In this document: in pieces, positions 1 to 9,900 of the stretch
Position numbering within the stretch: position 1 is the stretch's first letter
How the letters are laid out: every line of letters begins with the position of its first letter
From: Methylobacterium gregans
GTDB lineage: Bacteria > Pseudomonadota > Alphaproteobacteria > Rhizobiales > Beijerinckiaceae
DNA: 64,000 bases
Direction of reading: 5' to 3'
NCBI RefSeq assembly: GCF_022179245.1
Contig: NZ_BPQM01000018.1
Location: 37,883-101,882 of the forward strand
The notes under the pieces: model-generated
Told to the model about the DNA's origin: nothing
The model's database searches: none
The model's input: the letters and a program-made list of their open reading frames with translations, nothing else
Translations under genes and position numbers: made by a program

Positions 1-182
1 CCGCGGGCGCCGGGGTGCGGCTCCGGGTCTGCGACGACGGCGTCGGCCTGCCGGACGGCTGGGACGCGAATCCGCGCGGGACCGGGCTTGGCATGAAGCT
101 GATCCGGGCCATGCTCGACCAGATCAACGCCCGGCTCGAAGTCGCCAACGCGCCCGGCGCCTGCTTCACCGTCACTGCATGA
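1..182 (+). CDS. Sensor histidine kinase, C-terminal end (partial)
   Basis: Only the last 59 codons are inside the window; the gene begins upstream. The visible part is the end of a HATPase_c domain: an N-box/G1-like segment (VCDDGVGLPDG), then a G2-like box (GTGLGMKLIRAML) and the final beta strand ending ACFTVTA. This arrangement is typical of HisKA_2/HWE-type kinases. The heme oxygenase gene starts 10 bp after the stop. Since heme oxygenase makes biliverdin, the chromophore of bacteriophytochromes, the kinase may be a phytochrome-type light sensor. That is inference from context, because no PAS/GAF/PHY part is visible. Confidence 0.8.
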   Translation, partial: AGAGVRLRVCDDGVGLPDGWDANPRGTGLGMKLIRAMLDQINARLEVANAPGACFTVTA

Positions 183-192
183 TCGGGACGCA

Positions 193-768
193 ATGATCGG
201 GGACCTGCACCGGCGCCTGCGCGCGGCGACCGCCACGGCCCACGAGGGCCTGGAGCGCGATCTCGGCTGGGAGCGGCGGGTTGCGACCCGGGCGGGCTAT
301 CGCGACCTCCTGGCCCGGTTCCGGGGCTTCCACGCGGCCTACGAGCCCGCGATCGGCGCAGGTCTCGCCGACGAGGCTTTCTTCGGGCCGCGGCGCCGTC
401 TCGCCCGGCTCGATGCCGATCTCGCCCATCTGGGCCTCGACCCGGCCGGGATCGCAGCCTTGCCCGCACCCTCAGCGCCTCGGTTCGACGGGTCGGCGGC
501 GCTCGGCGCGCTCTACGTCCTGGAGGGCTCGACGCTCGGCGGCCAAGTGATCGGCCGTCGCATCGCGGCTTTGCACGGGTTCGAGGCGCGCGGGCTGGCC
601 TATTACCGCGCGCACGGGCCGGCGACCGGCGCGATGTGGTCCGCCTTCCGGGCCCGGCTGGAAACGGCGGCGGACGAGACCGCGCTGACGGAGGCGGCGG
701 TCGCGACCTTCGAGGCGATGCGGGTGTGGCTGTGCGGGGACGGGTCGATCGCGTCCCGCGCGGCGTGA
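193..768 (+). CDS. bphO: Biliverdin-producing heme oxygenase
   Basis: 191-residue cytosolic protein of the bacterial heme oxygenase family, which cleaves heme to biliverdin, iron and CO. His17 (in TATAHEGLE) sits where the proximal heme ligand is expected. The distal helix signature appears as LGALYVLEGSTLGGQ at about residues 97-111, with the flexible glycines of the family. Length matches the BphO/HmuO family. It lies 10 bp downstream of a histidine kinase, the classic bphO-bphP arrangement, so it probably supplies chromophore to a phytochrome rather than serving iron acquisition. The ATG at 193 was chosen because it places His17 correctly. The symbol bphO is inferred from context. Confidence 0.88.
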   Translation: MIGDLHRRLRAATATAHEGLERDLGWERRVATRAGYRDLLARFRGFHAAYEPAIGAGLADEAFFGPRRRLARLDADLAHLGLDPAGIAALPAPSAPRFDGSAALGALYVLEGSTLGGQVIGRRIAALHGFEARGLAYYRAHGPATGAMWSAFRARLETAADETALTEAAVATFEAMRVWLCGDGSIASRAA

Positions 769-810
769 GCGGGCCTACACGGTTGGATGGTTCGATCGTG
801 GCCGAGCACG

Positions 811-922
811 GTCATTCCGGGGCGCCGGAGGCGAGCCGGGAATCCATGAACACCGCAGCGACGTGTTCCGATACTTCGGTGTGCATGGATCCCGGGCTCC
901 GTGGACGCGGCCCCGGGATGAC
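811..922. repeat. REP-like long imperfect inverted repeat
   Basis: A 112-bp intergenic element. Its outer arms are GTCATTCCGGGGC (811-823) and GCCCCGGGATGAC (910-922), complementary except for one position. Inner arms CCGGGAATCCATG and CATGGATCCCGGG also pair, giving a long hairpin. The unit resembles dispersed palindromic elements common in Methylobacterium and Bradyrhizobium genomes. It lies between two convergent genes, heme oxygenase (+) and gmk (-), a typical REP position. I did not see a second copy in this window. Confidence 0.75.
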
Positions 923-923
923 G

Positions 924-961
924 GCAGACAGGGCTGCCGCTGAGCGAGCCCCGCTCAGCCC
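924..961 (-). terminator. Tandem hairpins at the gmk 3' end
   Basis: On the minus strand a hairpin (stem GCTGAGCG/CGCTCAGC, 939-959) overlaps the gmk stop codon, followed by a second short inverted repeat (CGGCAG/CTGCCG). There is no clear U-tract, so this may be a structured 3' end or a rho-dependent region rather than an intrinsic terminator. Confidence 0.35.
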
Positions 962-1623
962 CCCTGCCCCTCCGCCAGAATCCCTTCGACGAAACCCTCC
1001 AGCCCCGTACGTCGGGTCCGGCGCAGGCGCTCCGCCGTGAGGATGCTCTGCAACGCCGTGAAGGCGTTCTGCAGATCGTCGTTGACGATAACGTAGTCGT
1101 ACTCGCTCCAGCGCTGGATCTCGTGGCGGGCGTTCTGGAGCCGCTTCTCGATCGTGGCCTGCGAATCCTCCGCCCGCCGCTCCAGACGCTGGCGCAGCTC
1201 GGCCATGCTGGGCGGCAGGATGAACACCGTCACCACGTCGTCGGTGAGCTTCGAGCGGACCTGCCGGGTGCCCTGGTAGTCGATGTCGAAGATCATGTCC
1301 CGGCCCGCGGCCAGAACCCGCTCCACGGGGCGGCGCGGCGTGCCGTAGAAGTTGCCGTGCACCTCCGCCCATTCGAGCAGGTCGTCGCGGGCGCGGAGAT
1401 CCTCGAAGGCCTCGCGCTCGATGAAGTGGTAGTGCTTGCCATCGATCTCGGAGGGGCGGCGCGCCCGCGTCGTCACCGAGATCGACAGATCGAGCCCCCA
1501 GCCGCCGTCCTGCGCGATCGCGCGCGTCAGCGTCGTCTTGCCCGCCCCCGAGGGCGAGGACAGGATCAGGATGAGGCCGCGCCGCGCGACCGCGTCGGGC
1601 CTGTGCCGCACCGGCTCCGTCAT
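955..1623 (-). CDS. gmk: Guanylate kinase
   Basis: 222-residue cytosolic nucleotide kinase converting GMP plus ATP to GDP plus ADP. The P-loop is [11 protein letters not shown] (about residues 22-32). The GMP-binding region contains [19 protein letters not shown] and the family motif [10 protein letters not shown], and the LID/adenine part has RLERRAEDS. Length is slightly above the usual 205-210 because of a short N-terminal extension. It follows yicC on the minus strand with a 37-bp gap, the usual yicC-gmk pairing, so the two are probably co-transcribed. Product assignment is secure. Confidence 0.97.
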   Translation of the reverse strand: MTEPVRHRPDAVARRGLILILSSPSGAGKTTLTRAIAQDGGWGLDLSISVTTRARRPSEIDGKHYHFIEREAFEDLRARDDLLEWAEVHGNFYGTPRRPVERVLAAGRDMIFDIDYQGTRQVRSKLTDDVVTVFILPPSMAELRQRLERRAEDSQATIEKRLQNARHEIQRWSEYDYVIVNDDLQNAFTALQSILTAERLRRTRRTGLEGFVEGILAEGQGG

Positions 1624-1660
1624 CCGCGCCCCCTGATCGTCCGTTCCGTCACGCGCCCAC

Positions 1661-2536
1661 TCACTCGACGTTCTGAACCTGCTCGCGGAATTGCTCCACC
1701 ACGGCCTTCAAGTCGAGTCCGATCCGCGAGAGCGACGCGTCGTTGGCCTTGGCGCAGAGCGTGTTGGCCTCGCGGCCGAGCTCCTGGGCCAGGAAGTCGA
1801 GCCGCCGCCCGATGGCCCCGCCCCTGGCGAGAAGCTCCTGCACCGCTCCGACATGGGTGCGCAGCCGATCGAGTTCCTCGCGCACGTCCGCCTTGGCGGC
1901 GAGCAGCACCGCCTCCTGGTGCAGGCGGTCCGGATCCAGGGTGCCGCCCTCCGTCAGGCTTGCGATTGCCGCCGCGAGACGCGCGCGCACCGCCTCGGGC
2001 CTACGGGCGGGGCACACCTCGGCGGCCTCCGTGAGTTCGGCGATGCGCGCGATCTGGGCGCCGACGATCTCGGCGAGTTGGCGCCCCTCCGCGCGGCGCG
2101 CCTCGACGAGGTCGGCCACCAGCCGCACCACGCCCTCGGCGAGGTCGCGGGCGAGCGAGTCCGTCTCGGGCGCGGCCTCCTCCTCGGTCTCGATCACGCC
2201 GCGGATGCCGAGCAGGCCGTCCATGGTCGCTGGCGCGACGCCCTCGGGCACGGGCACGCGGGCAACGGCCGCGGCGAGGCTCGCCAGCAGCGCCTCGTTG
2301 ACCCGGACCCGCACGGCCGTCTCCGGCTTCGTCAGCGCCAGGCTGAGCTGGCACTGGCCGCGCGACAGGGTCTTCTGGAGGGCGGTGCGGGCGACCTCGC
2401 CGGCCGCCTCGTAGCCGTTCGGCACGCGCAGGCGGACGTCGAGCCCGCGGCCGTTGACGCTGCGGACCTCCCAGGCCCATTGCACCGGCCCGCTGGTGCC
2501 GGCGGCCCGGGCGAACCCGGTCATGCTCGCGATCAT
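1661..2536 (-). CDS. yicC: YicC/YloC family endoribonuclease
   Basis: 291-residue protein of the YicC family. The start is the ATG at 2536, giving [11 protein letters not shown], the invariant family N-terminus; upstream in-frame codons are not conserved-looking. Conserved features include [16 protein letters not shown] near the N-terminus and, in the C-terminal half, the run [19 protein letters not shown] with the downstream [17 protein letters not shown] end. E. coli YicC is an RNA endonuclease implicated in sRNA turnover. It sits between mltG and gmk, all on the minus strand, with only about 70 bp to mltG, suggesting one operon mltG-yicC-gmk. Confidence 0.93.
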   Translation of the reverse strand: MIASMTGFARAAGTSGPVQWAWEVRSVNGRGLDVRLRVPNGYEAAGEVARTALQKTLSRGQCQLSLALTKPETAVRVRVNEALLASLAAAVARVPVPEGVAPATMDGLLGIRGVIETEEEAAPETDSLARDLAEGVVRLVADLVEARRAEGRQLAEIVGAQIARIAELTEAAEVCPARRPEAVRARLAAAIASLTEGGTLDPDRLHQEAVLLAAKADVREELDRLRTHVGAVQELLARGGAIGRRLDFLAQELGREANTLCAKANDASLSRIGLDLKAVVEQFREQVQNVE

Positions 2537-2605
2537 GGTGCGGTCGATTCCGGCGCTACGTTCCTCCGGCCCACAAAGGGGGCGGTGCGCGCCGGATTGC
2601 AAGCC

Positions 2606-3973
2606 TCAGGGCTGCTTCAGCACCGGCACGGTCTTGGGGGAGCCGAGATCGTAGGTCTTGTTCCGCAGCGGATCGAGGCGGGTGCCCTCGGAGGCGTCGA
2701 AGGCCTTCGGGCGCGTCCCGCCCTGGCCCTCGATGAAGGCCGCGTTGGTGCCGGGCGGCGCGTAGGCCGAGGCGCGGCCGGGCGTGTTGGGGTCGGCGGC
2801 GGGCTCGACCTTGTCGACGCCGCCGGCATCCGGCGTCGGGCTCTGGCGGGAGCGCTCGACCGCGCGCCAGCGGGCGACGTTGCGCTGGTGCCCTTCCAGG
2901 CTGTCGGCGAAGGCGTGGCCGCCGGTGCCGTCGGCCACGAAGTAGAGGTCCTTGGTGCGGGAGGGATTGGCCACCGCCTCGAGCGCGGCGCGGCCGGGAT
3001 TCGCGATCGGCCCCGGCGGCAGACCCTCGATCACGTAGGTGTTGTAGGGGGTCGGACGATCGATCTCGGAGCGCAAGATGCCGCGGCCGAGCGTGCCGCG
3101 CCCGCCCACCAGCCCGTACACGATGGTCGGGTCCGATTGCAGCTTCATGCGCCGGTTGAGCCGGTTGACGAAGACGCCGGCGACCCGCGGGCGTTCGTCG
3201 GCCCGTCCGGTCTCCTTCTCGACGATGGAGGCGAGGGTCACCATCTCGGCCGGCGTCTTCACCGGCACCTCGGCGCTGCGGCGCAGCCAGATCTGGTTCA
3301 GCACCTCGCGCTGCTTCTGCTTCATCAGGTTGACGATCATCTGGCGCGTTGCGCCGCGCTCGAACTTGTAGGTGTCGGGCAGGAGCGAGCCCTCGGCCGG
3401 GATCTCTCCGACCTCCCCGGTCAGCACATCGTTCTCGTTGAGGCGGGTGACGATCTGCTCGCTCGTCAGGCCTTCCGGGAAGGTGATGGCGTGCTGGACC
3501 TGCCGGCCGGTCGTCACGGTGTCGATGGCATCGCTGATGCTGGCATGGGCCTTGAAGTTATACTCGCCCGCCTTCAGCGGCGGCTTGCCGCCGAAGCGGG
3601 CGGCGAACTCGAACAGGCCCGTATGGCCGATTACGCCCTCGCGGCGCAGGATCTCGGCGATCTCGCCCGTGCCGCTGCGGGTCGGGATCACCACCACCTT
3701 GTCGGCTGCGAGCGGGCCGGGCTCGTGAATCTGGCGCTGGAACAGGGTCAGGCCGATCATTGCCCCGATGGCGACGACGACCGCAAAGGTCAGCAGCCCG
3801 CTGATCGTGGCGATGAGGCCGCCGCGCTCGCGCACCGGCCGCTCGGGCGGCGGCGGCGCGGCGGTCGGCTTGATGGCCTCGTGCGGCGAGCGCGGAGAGA
3901 GCCGGTTGGGCAGCGCGGCCTCGTCGCGGGTGATCGGCGTCGACTCGAATGTCTTGCGTCTGCGGAAGAACAT
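2606..3973 (-). CDS. mltG: Endolytic murein transglycosylase MltG (YceG-like)
   Basis: About 455 residues. The N-terminal cytosolic, proline-rich stretch is followed by one transmembrane helix (LLTFAVVVAIGAMIGLTLF) and a periplasmic YceG domain. Family hallmarks include the LysM-like region with GEYNF, then SLLPDTYKFERG, the catalytic-Glu segment LASIVEKETG, and QSDPTIVYGL, PYNTY and GLPPGPIANPG. MltG cleaves nascent glycan strands and limits chain length. The C-terminal 90 residues are low complexity (Pro/Gly/Ala) and longer than in E. coli. The start was placed at MFFRRRK (3973); a start 14 codons earlier is possible. It is first in a probable mltG-yicC-gmk unit. Confidence 0.93.
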   Translation of the reverse strand: MFFRRRKTFESTPITRDEAALPNRLSPRSPHEAIKPTAAPPPPERPVRERGGLIATISGLLTFAVVVAIGAMIGLTLFQRQIHEPGPLAADKVVVIPTRSGTGEIAEILRREGVIGHTGLFEFAARFGGKPPLKAGEYNFKAHASISDAIDTVTTGRQVQHAITFPEGLTSEQIVTRLNENDVLTGEVGEIPAEGSLLPDTYKFERGATRQMIVNLMKQKQREVLNQIWLRRSAEVPVKTPAEMVTLASIVEKETGRADERPRVAGVFVNRLNRRMKLQSDPTIVYGLVGGRGTLGRGILRSEIDRPTPYNTYVIEGLPPGPIANPGRAALEAVANPSRTKDLYFVADGTGGHAFADSLEGHQRNVARWRAVERSRQSPTPDAGGVDKVEPAADPNTPGRASAYAPPGTNAAFIEGQGGTRPKAFDASEGTRLDPLRNKTYDLGSPKTVPVLKQP

Positions 3974-4139
3974 GAGGATCCTGCTCGGGCTCGCCCGTCG
4001 CGCAGATGCGCGCACAGAGCGTCGTCCCGCGTCGGGTGAAGACCGCGGCGAGACGAGCCTAGCGGGTTTTGTGGCGAAATTGCCATTCGGCGCGGCAGAA
4101 TGCCCGTGCGTACCGCGCCGTGACCTCGTCTGCGATCCG

Positions 4140-5603
4140 TCAGCGCGAGGAGCGCAGCACCTGCAGGTCGAGGTCGCGCACCTTCTTGCGCAGGGTGTTG
4201 CGGTTGACGCCGAGCAACTCGGCCGCGCGGATCTGGTTGCCCCGGGTGGCCGCGAGCGCTGCGCCGATCAGCGGCCCCTCGATCTCCCGCAGGATGCGGT
4301 GATAGAGGCCGGGCGGCGGCAGCGTATCCCGGTAGCCCGAGAAGTAGTCGGTGAGGTGCCGCTCGACGGCGCTCGACAGGCTCTCCGACTCGTTGCCCTT
4401 GCGGGCGCCGTTCTGCCCTTGCGCGGAGACCGGCGGGGAGAGCGGCAGCGTGTCGAGCTCCGCCTCGATCACCGGACCCGTGATGGTCTCCTGCGGGTAG
4501 AGGGCCGCGAGGCGCCGGACGAGGTTCTCCAGCTCGCGCACGTTGCCGGGCCAGCGGTAGCGCTTCAGCCGCTCCATCGCGTCGCCGTCGAGCGTCTTGC
4601 GGGTCAGGCCCTCGCGCTCGACCAGCACGAAGAAGTGGCGCACGAGATCCGGCACGTCCTCCGAGCGCTCGCGGAGCGCGGGCAGGCGCAGGGGAACCAC
4701 GTTCAGGCGGAAGAACAGGTCCTCGCGGAAGATGCCCTGCTGGATCGATATCCGCAGGTCCTTGTTGGTGGCCGCGATAATCCGGACGTTCGTCTTGATC
4801 GGCACGCGACCGCCGACAGTGGTGTACTCGCCCTGCTGAAGCACGCGCAGCAGGCGGGTCTGGGCCTCCATCGGCATGTCGCCGATCTCGTCGAGGAAGA
4901 GCGTGCCGCCCTCCGCCTGCTCGAAACGGCCGGCAGAGCGCTGGAGCGCGCCCGTGAAGGCGCCCTTCTCGTGGCCGAACAGCTCCGATTCGATCAGGTC
5001 GCGCGGGATCGCCGCCATGTTGACGGGGACAAAGGGCCCGGTGCGGCGGCGGCCGTAATCGTGGAGGGCCCGCGCCACCAGCTCCTTGCCGGTGCCCGAC
5101 TCGCCGGTGATCATCACGGTGAGGTCGGTCGGCATCAGGCGGGCGAGCGCCCGGTAGATCTCCTGCATGGCGGGCGAGCGGCCGACCAGCGGGATGTCCT
5201 CGTTCTCCGGGCCCTGACCCGGCGCGGGCGCGCCGCGGGGGCGCGAGAGAGCGCGCCCGACGATGGCGATCAGCTCCTTCAGGTCGAAGGGCTTGGGCAG
5301 GTACTCGTAGGCGCCCCGCTCCGAAGCGCGGATCGCCGTCATGAAGGTGTTCTGCGCGCTCATCACGATGATCGGCAGTTCCGGCCGCACGCGCTTGATG
5401 CGGGGCAGGAGGTCGAACACGTTCTCGTCCGGCATCATCACATCGGTGATGACGAGGTCGCCCTCCCCTTGCGCGACCCAGCGCCAGAGCGTGGCGCAGT
5501 TGCCCGTGGAGCGGACCTCGTAGCCCGCCCGCGAGAGCGCTTGATTGAGGACCGTGCGGATCGCGGCGTCGTCGTCCGCGACGATGATGTGGCCGTTGGG
5601 CAT
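4140..5603 (-). CDS. ntrC: Nitrogen regulation response regulator NtrC
   Basis: 487-residue sigma-54-dependent activator. The receiver domain (1-120) has the phosphoacceptor Asp54 in [10 protein letters not shown] and Lys in YLPKPFD. The AAA+ domain has Walker A GESGTGKE, the sigma-54-contact loop GAFTGA and Walker [12 protein letters not shown]. The C-terminal Fis-type helix-turn-helix contains [17 protein letters not shown]. When phosphorylated by NtrB it activates glnA, amt and other nitrogen genes. The start at 5603 gives the standard [13 protein letters not shown]-terminus and lies 4 bp after the ntrB stop, consistent with translational coupling. ntrY-ntrX, often next downstream, are absent here. 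Confidence 0.97.
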   Translation of the reverse strand: MPNGHIIVADDDAAIRTVLNQALSRAGYEVRSTGNCATLWRWVAQGEGDLVITDVMMPDENVFDLLPRIKRVRPELPIIVMSAQNTFMTAIRASERGAYEYLPKPFDLKELIAIVGRALSRPRGAPAPGQGPENEDIPLVGRSPAMQEIYRALARLMPTDLTVMITGESGTGKELVARALHDYGRRRTGPFVPVNMAAIPRDLIESELFGHEKGAFTGALQRSAGRFEQAEGGTLFLDEIGDMPMEAQTRLLRVLQQGEYTTVGGRVPIKTNVRIIAATNKDLRISIQQGIFREDLFFRLNVVPLRLPALRERSEDVPDLVRHFFVLVEREGLTRKTLDGDAMERLKRYRWPGNVRELENLVRRLAALYPQETITGPVIEAELDTLPLSPPVSAQGQNGARKGNESESLSSAVERHLTDYFSGYRDTLPPPGLYHRILREIEGPLIGAALAATRGNQIRAAELLGVNRNTLRKKVRDLDLQVLRSSR

Positions 5604-5607
5604 GACT

Positions 5608-6783
5608 CTACTCGGCCTCCACGACCGATTCGCGCCCGTCCCGGGCACTCGACATAGGGAGGAGAAGGCGGAAGGTGGTGCGGCGGGGAGCGGGATCGCA
5701 CTCGACGATCCCCCCGTGGTCGCCGACGATCTTGGCCACCAATGCAAGACCGAGGCCGGAGCCCGACACTTTCGTGGTGACGAAGGGGTCGAACAGGTCG
5801 GGCAAAAGCTCGGCGGTGATGCCGGGGCCGTTGTCGCGCACCGCCACCTCGATCGGCAGGCTGACGCGCTCGCGCGAGCCCGGAACCTGAAGGCGGAGAC
5901 CTGTGCGGAAGGCGGTCGAGAGCGTGATCTCGCCGTCGACCGTGTCGGCGCCGATCGCTTCCGCCGCGTTCTTCACGAGGTTCAGGATCACCTGGATCAG
6001 CTGGTCGCGGTTGCCGAGCACCGGCGGCAGCGAAGGATCGTAGGTCTCCACGAAGCGGATGTGACGGGCAAAGCCCGACTGGGCCGAGCGCTTCACTTGG
6101 TCGAGCACGCCGTGGACGTTGACGGGGACGCGCTCGACGGGCCGCTCGTCCCCGAACAGCTCCATCCGCTCGACGATGCGCACGATGCGGTCGGACTCGT
6201 CGCAGATCAGCCGGGTCAGCACCCGGTCCTCCTCGGCGCCGGACTGTTCCAAGAGCTGGGCGGCGCCCCGGATGCCGGCGAGCGGGTTCTTGATCTCGTG
6301 GGCCAGCATGGCACCCAGCGCAACCATGGAGCGCGCCGCGCCCCGGTGCGTGAGCTGGCGGTTCATCTTGTCGGCGATGGTGCGCTCCTGGAGCATCAGC
6401 ACCACGGTGTCGCCGTTGTCGCCCAGCGCGGTGGCGAAGACATCGACGCTGCGCTCCTGGCCCGTTCGCGGCGAGACCAGCTCGACCCGGTACTCGCTGA
6501 CGCTGGAGCGGCGGCGGCGCACCTCCGCCACCAGCGCGATGATCGGCGAGGCGAAGGGGATGATGTCGCGCAGCTGCCGCCGCTGCATCAGCCGGGCTGA
6601 GGCGTCGAAGAAGCTCTCCGCCGCGTGGTTGCAATGGATGATGTGGTCGTCCGGCCCGATGGTCAGCACCGGCAGCGGCAGCGCGTTCAGCACCGCCGCG
6701 CCGCTGGGACCCGTCCCGCCGGCCTCGGCATCCGGCAGGTCGCCCGCATCGCGTTCCGTCACGCCCGTGCCCCCCTCGATCAT
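5608..6783 (-). CDS. ntrB: Nitrogen regulation sensor kinase NtrB
   Basis: 391-residue soluble histidine kinase with no membrane segments. An N-terminal PAS domain (about 30-135) precedes the HisKA domain, in which His162 lies in AHEIKNPL. The HATPase domain has the N box [10 protein letters not shown]1 DNGPGI, F box DPFVTTK and G2 GSGLGLALV. NtrB phosphorylates or dephosphorylates NtrC under control of the PII protein. Its ATG overlaps the dusB stop as ATGA (6780-6783), giving the conserved dusB-ntrB-ntrC operon. Confidence 0.97.
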   Translation of the reverse strand: MIEGGTGVTERDAGDLPDAEAGGTGPSGAAVLNALPLPVLTIGPDDHIIHCNHAAESFFDASARLMQRRQLRDIIPFASPIIALVAEVRRRRSSVSEYRVELVSPRTGQERSVDVFATALGDNGDTVVLMLQERTIADKMNRQLTHRGAARSMVALGAMLAHEIKNPLAGIRGAAQLLEQSGAEEDRVLTRLICDESDRIVRIVERMELFGDERPVERVPVNVHGVLDQVKRSAQSGFARHIRFVETYDPSLPPVLGNRDQLIQVILNLVKNAAEAIGADTVDGEITLSTAFRTGLRLQVPGSRERVSLPIEVAVRDNGPGITAELLPDLFDPFVTTKVSGSGLGLALVAKIVGDHGGIVECDPAPRRTTFRLLLPMSSARDGRESVVEAE

Positions 6784-7784
6784 GCGGCTTCCGCGACCGC
6801 CGGGGCGGGCGCACCGAACGCGGCGCGCAGCAGGGCGCGGGCCGTGGCCGGATCCGTGGTCGTGAGCAGCCGGGTGCGGGCCTCGGGGGGCAACGCGCCC
6901 CCGGTCTCCGCATAGGCCGCGAGATGCTTTCGGGCGTGGCGCACGCCCATGTGCTCACCGTAGAGGGCGATCAGCCCGTCATAGTGCGCGACCGCGATCG
7001 CGGCCTGCTCGGCGCGCGTCGGTGCCGGTGCAGGCTCACCGGCGAGCGCGCGCGCGATCTGCCCGACCAGCCAGGGCCGGCCGACCGCCGCGCGCCCGAC
7101 CATCACCCCGGCGGCCCCCGAGGCCGCGAGGCAGTCGCGCGCGTCCTCGGCATCCGCGATGTCGCCGTTGGCGATGACCGGGATCGCGACCGCTTCCACC
7201 ACGGCGCGGATCGCCGCCCAGTCCGCCCGGCCCTTGTAGAATTGCTGCCGCGTCCGGCCGTGCACCGTCACCGCGTCGAGCCCGATCGCTTCCGCGCGCC
7301 GCGCCAGCTCGGCGGCGTTGAGGCTCTGGTGGTCCCAGCCGAGGCGCATCTTCACGGTGACCGGCACGGTCACCGCGCCGCGCACGGCCGCCAGCAGGCG
7401 GCAGGCATGGTCGAGGTCGCGCATCAGGGCCGAGCCCGAGGCGCCGCCCGTCACCACCTTGGCGGGGCAGCCCATGTTGATGTCCACGACGTCGGCGCCG
7501 CAGCCGACCGCGAGCCGCGCCGCCTCGGCCATCGGTTCCGGCTGGCAGCCGGCGAGCTGCACCACGTGCAGGTCCACGCCGCTGCCATCGGCCCGCAGCC
7601 GCGCTTCGCTCGCGCCGCGGGCAAACTCGGCGGCCGCCACCATCTCGGACACGACCGCGCTGGCGCCGAGGCGCCGAGCCGCCCGCCGCATGTGCAGGTC
7701 GGTCACGCCCGAGAGCGGCGCCAGGAGCGCCAGCGGCCCTGGAGCCGCACCGCGCAGAGCGCTCAAATAATGATCATCAGTCAT
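6780..7784 (-). CDS. dusB: tRNA-dihydrouridine synthase DusB (NifR3)
   Basis: 334-residue FMN enzyme that reduces uridines in the tRNA D-loop with NADPH. The TIM-barrel start is [12 protein letters not shown], the catalytic Cys lies in [13 protein letters not shown], the FMN/tRNA segment is VKMRLGWD, and [16 protein letters not shown] and IANGDI follow the family pattern. It is the first gene of the dusB-ntrB-ntrC operon; in Rhodobacter and Azospirillum the homologue was named nifR3 for this linkage. ATG 7784 is preferred over an upstream TTG. It is transcribed divergently from ispDF across about 170 bp, which must hold both promoters. Confidence 0.95.
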   Translation of the reverse strand: MTDDHYLSALRGAAPGPLALLAPLSGVTDLHMRRAARRLGASAVVSEMVAAAEFARGASEARLRADGSGVDLHVVQLAGCQPEPMAEAARLAVGCGADVVDINMGCPAKVVTGGASGSALMRDLDHACRLLAAVRGAVTVPVTVKMRLGWDHQSLNAAELARRAEAIGLDAVTVHGRTRQQFYKGRADWAAIRAVVEAVAIPVIANGDIADAEDARDCLAASGAAGVMVGRAAVGRPWLVGQIARALAGEPAPAPTRAEQAAIAVAHYDGLIALYGEHMGVRHARKHLAAYAETGGALPPEARTRLLTTTDPATARALLRAAFGAPAPAVAEAA

Positions 7785-7957
7785 TCTGCACAACGATTAG
7801 ACAAAAGCTGCGCCGACGCAAGCGGCAACCGCGTTGATTTCGGAGGTTGCCCCGCTTAAAGCCGGTGCACCCTGCCCGGTAGCCTCCCCGGTGCGGGGGG
7901 TATGCGCGCACCTCGCGTACCGGATCGTGTGAAGCTTGCGAGGGGGGAACGCCCGTC

Positions 7958-9262
7958 ATGTCCACCACCGGTTCGAGCGTCGCCGCGGTGGTCGTGGCGG
8001 CGGGGCGCGGCATCCGCATTGGCGGCGGCACGCCGAAGCAGTACCGGCAGGTCGGTGGGCAGGCCGTGCTCACCCGAACGCTCGCTGCGCTCGGGACCCT
8101 TCCGGTCGTCGGCCGCGTGCAGGTGGTGATCGCGCCCGACGCCGCCGCCTTCTACGAGACCTGCCTCTCCGAACTCGATCCGGCCGTTCGGGCCAAGCTC
8201 CTCGCGCCTGTCGAGGGCGGCGCGACGCGCCAGCGATCGGTGCGGGCGGGCCTGGAAGCGCTGGCGCGCGCGGGCGCGCCCGAGATCGTGCTGGTCCACG
8301 ACGCCGCCCGTCCCTACGTCGACGCAGCGCTGATCGACCGCGCGGTGGCAGCCGGCCGCGACCACCGCGCGGCGGTGCCGGGCGTGGCGGTCAGCGACAC
8401 GATCAAGCTGGTGGAGGAGGCGGGCGACGGCATCGGCCGGGTGCGCGAGACCCCCGCCCGCGAGAACCTGCGCGCCGTGCAGACCCCGCAGAGCTTTCAC
8501 TTCGCCGCGCTCCTCGACGCCCACCGCTCGGCGGCGGCGGCCGAGCTGCACAGCTTCACCGATGACGGCGCTCTCGCCGAGTGGGCGGGATTGCCGGTCG
8601 TTGTCTTCGCGGGAGACCTGCGCAACCGCAAGATCACCCAACCGGCCGACCTGATCGAGGCGGACCGCGCCTTCGGGGCGCCGGACAGCGCCCTCGTGGC
8701 GCCGGACAGGAGTTCAGAGATGACCCAGTACGTGACCCGCCTCGGCACCGGCTTCGACGTCCACGCCTTCACGGAGGGCGACCATGTCTGGCTCGGCGGC
8801 GTGAAGATCCCGGCCGACCGCGGCGTGCTCGCCCATTCGGACGGCGACGTGGCCCTGCACGCGCTCACCGACGCGCTTCTCGGCGCGATCGCGGACGGGG
8901 ACATCGGCACGCACTTTCCGCCCTCCGACGAGCGCTGGCGCGGGGCCGCCTCCGACCAGTTCCTCGCGCACGCAGTCTCGCTGGTGCGGGCGCGCGGCGG
9001 GCGCATCGACCATCTCGACATCACCGTGCTGGCCGAGGCCCCGCGGATCGGCCAGCACCGCGAGGCGATCCGGGCGCGCATCGCCGAGATCGCGGGCGTG
9101 CCGCTGACCAGCGTCTCGATCAAGGCGACCACGACGGAGAAGCTCGGCTTCGTCGGACGCGCCGAGGGCCTCGCCGCCCAGGCGGCCGCGACCGTGCGCC
9201 TGCCGGACGCGGAGACCGTTCCGGTCGATGCCCAGGCCGAGACCGCGATGCGGCAGGGCTGA
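7958..9262 (+). CDS. ispDF: Bifunctional IspD/IspF (MEP pathway)
   Basis: 434-residue fusion. The N-terminal half (1-225) is IspD, 2-C-methyl-D-erythritol 4-phosphate cytidylyltransferase, with [26 protein letters not shown] and the [15 protein letters not shown] region. The C-terminal half (about 255-420) is IspF, 2-C-methyl-D-erythritol 2,4-cyclodiphosphate synthase, with GTGFDVHAF, the metal-ligand segment [19 protein letters not shown] and [12 protein letters not shown]. The fusion is typical of alphaproteobacteria. An AGGGGGGA ribosome site precedes the ATG. cinA follows with one base between the ispDF stop and the cinA GTG, so they are coupled. Confidence 0.97.
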   Translation: MSTTGSSVAAVVVAAGRGIRIGGGTPKQYRQVGGQAVLTRTLAALGTLPVVGRVQVVIAPDAAAFYETCLSELDPAVRAKLLAPVEGGATRQRSVRAGLEALARAGAPEIVLVHDAARPYVDAALIDRAVAAGRDHRAAVPGVAVSDTIKLVEEAGDGIGRVRETPARENLRAVQTPQSFHFAALLDAHRSAAAAELHSFTDDGALAEWAGLPVVVFAGDLRNRKITQPADLIEADRAFGAPDSALVAPDRSSEMTQYVTRLGTGFDVHAFTEGDHVWLGGVKIPADRGVLAHSDGDVALHALTDALLGAIADGDIGTHFPPSDERWRGAASDQFLAHAVSLVRARGGRIDHLDITVLAEAPRIGQHREAIRARIAEIAGVPLTSVSIKATTTEKLGFVGRAEGLAAQAAATVRLPDAETVPVDAQAETAMRQG

Positions 9263-9263
9263 G

Positions 9264-9764
9264 GTGATCGGCGACGCTGCCCTCCTCGCCCGGGCCGAGG
9301 TCCTGATCGCCGCCTACGCGAGCGCCGGCCTGCGCGTCGCCACGGCCGAATCCTGCACGGGCGGTCTCGTGGCGGGTCTGCTGACCGCGGTGCCCGGCTC
9401 GTCCGCGGTGCTGGAGCGCGGCTTCGTCACCTACTCGAACGCGGCGAAGAGCGAGGCGATCGGCGTGCCCGCCGATCTCGTCGCGCGGCACGGTGCCGTG
9501 AGCGAGCCGGTCGCGCGCGCCATGGCGGAGGGGGCGCTCGCCGCCTCGCGGGCCGATGTGGCGGTGGCGATCACCGGTGTCGCGGGCCCGGGCGGCGGCA
9601 GCGCCGAGAAGCCGGTCGGCCTCGTGCATTTCGGGCTTGCCGCGAAGGGGCGCCCGGTCGTTCACCGCGAGCACCGCTTCGGCGATCCGGGCCGGGCCGA
9701 GATCCGCCGGCTGGCGGTGGCCGAGGCGCTCGACCTGCTGGATGAGGCGCTGCGCGGCGGCTGA
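9264..9764 (+). CDS. cinA: CinA-family nicotinamide-nucleotide amidohydrolase (PncC-type)
   Basis: 166-residue single-domain protein matching the CinA C-terminal domain, which deamidates nicotinamide mononucleotide. Visible motifs are TAESCTGGLVAGLLT, VPGSSAVLERGFVTYSN, AKSEAIGV, HGAVSEPVARAMAEGAL and ITGVAGPGGG. The N-terminal COG1058 domain of full-length CinA is absent, as in many alphaproteobacteria. GTG at 9264 gives the conserved start and follows the ispDF stop directly. The symbol cinA is customary for this position; pncC would be equally valid. Confidence 0.92.
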   Translation: MIGDAALLARAEVLIAAYASAGLRVATAESCTGGLVAGLLTAVPGSSAVLERGFVTYSNAAKSEAIGVPADLVARHGAVSEPVARAMAEGALAASRADVAVAITGVAGPGGGSAEKPVGLVHFGLAAKGRPVVHREHRFGDPGRAEIRRLAVAEALDLLDEALRGG

Positions 9765-9900
9765 CCCTCGGAAGCGGCCCGTGTGCGCGAGCGATCCGAG
9801 GCGGCGGTTGAAGGTCTGACCCTCTGACGACCGCTCAGCCGCATTCGCCGTTGCGGTCCGGCCCGGGCGACGTAGGATCGCCGGGCGAGAGGAGCGCCCG

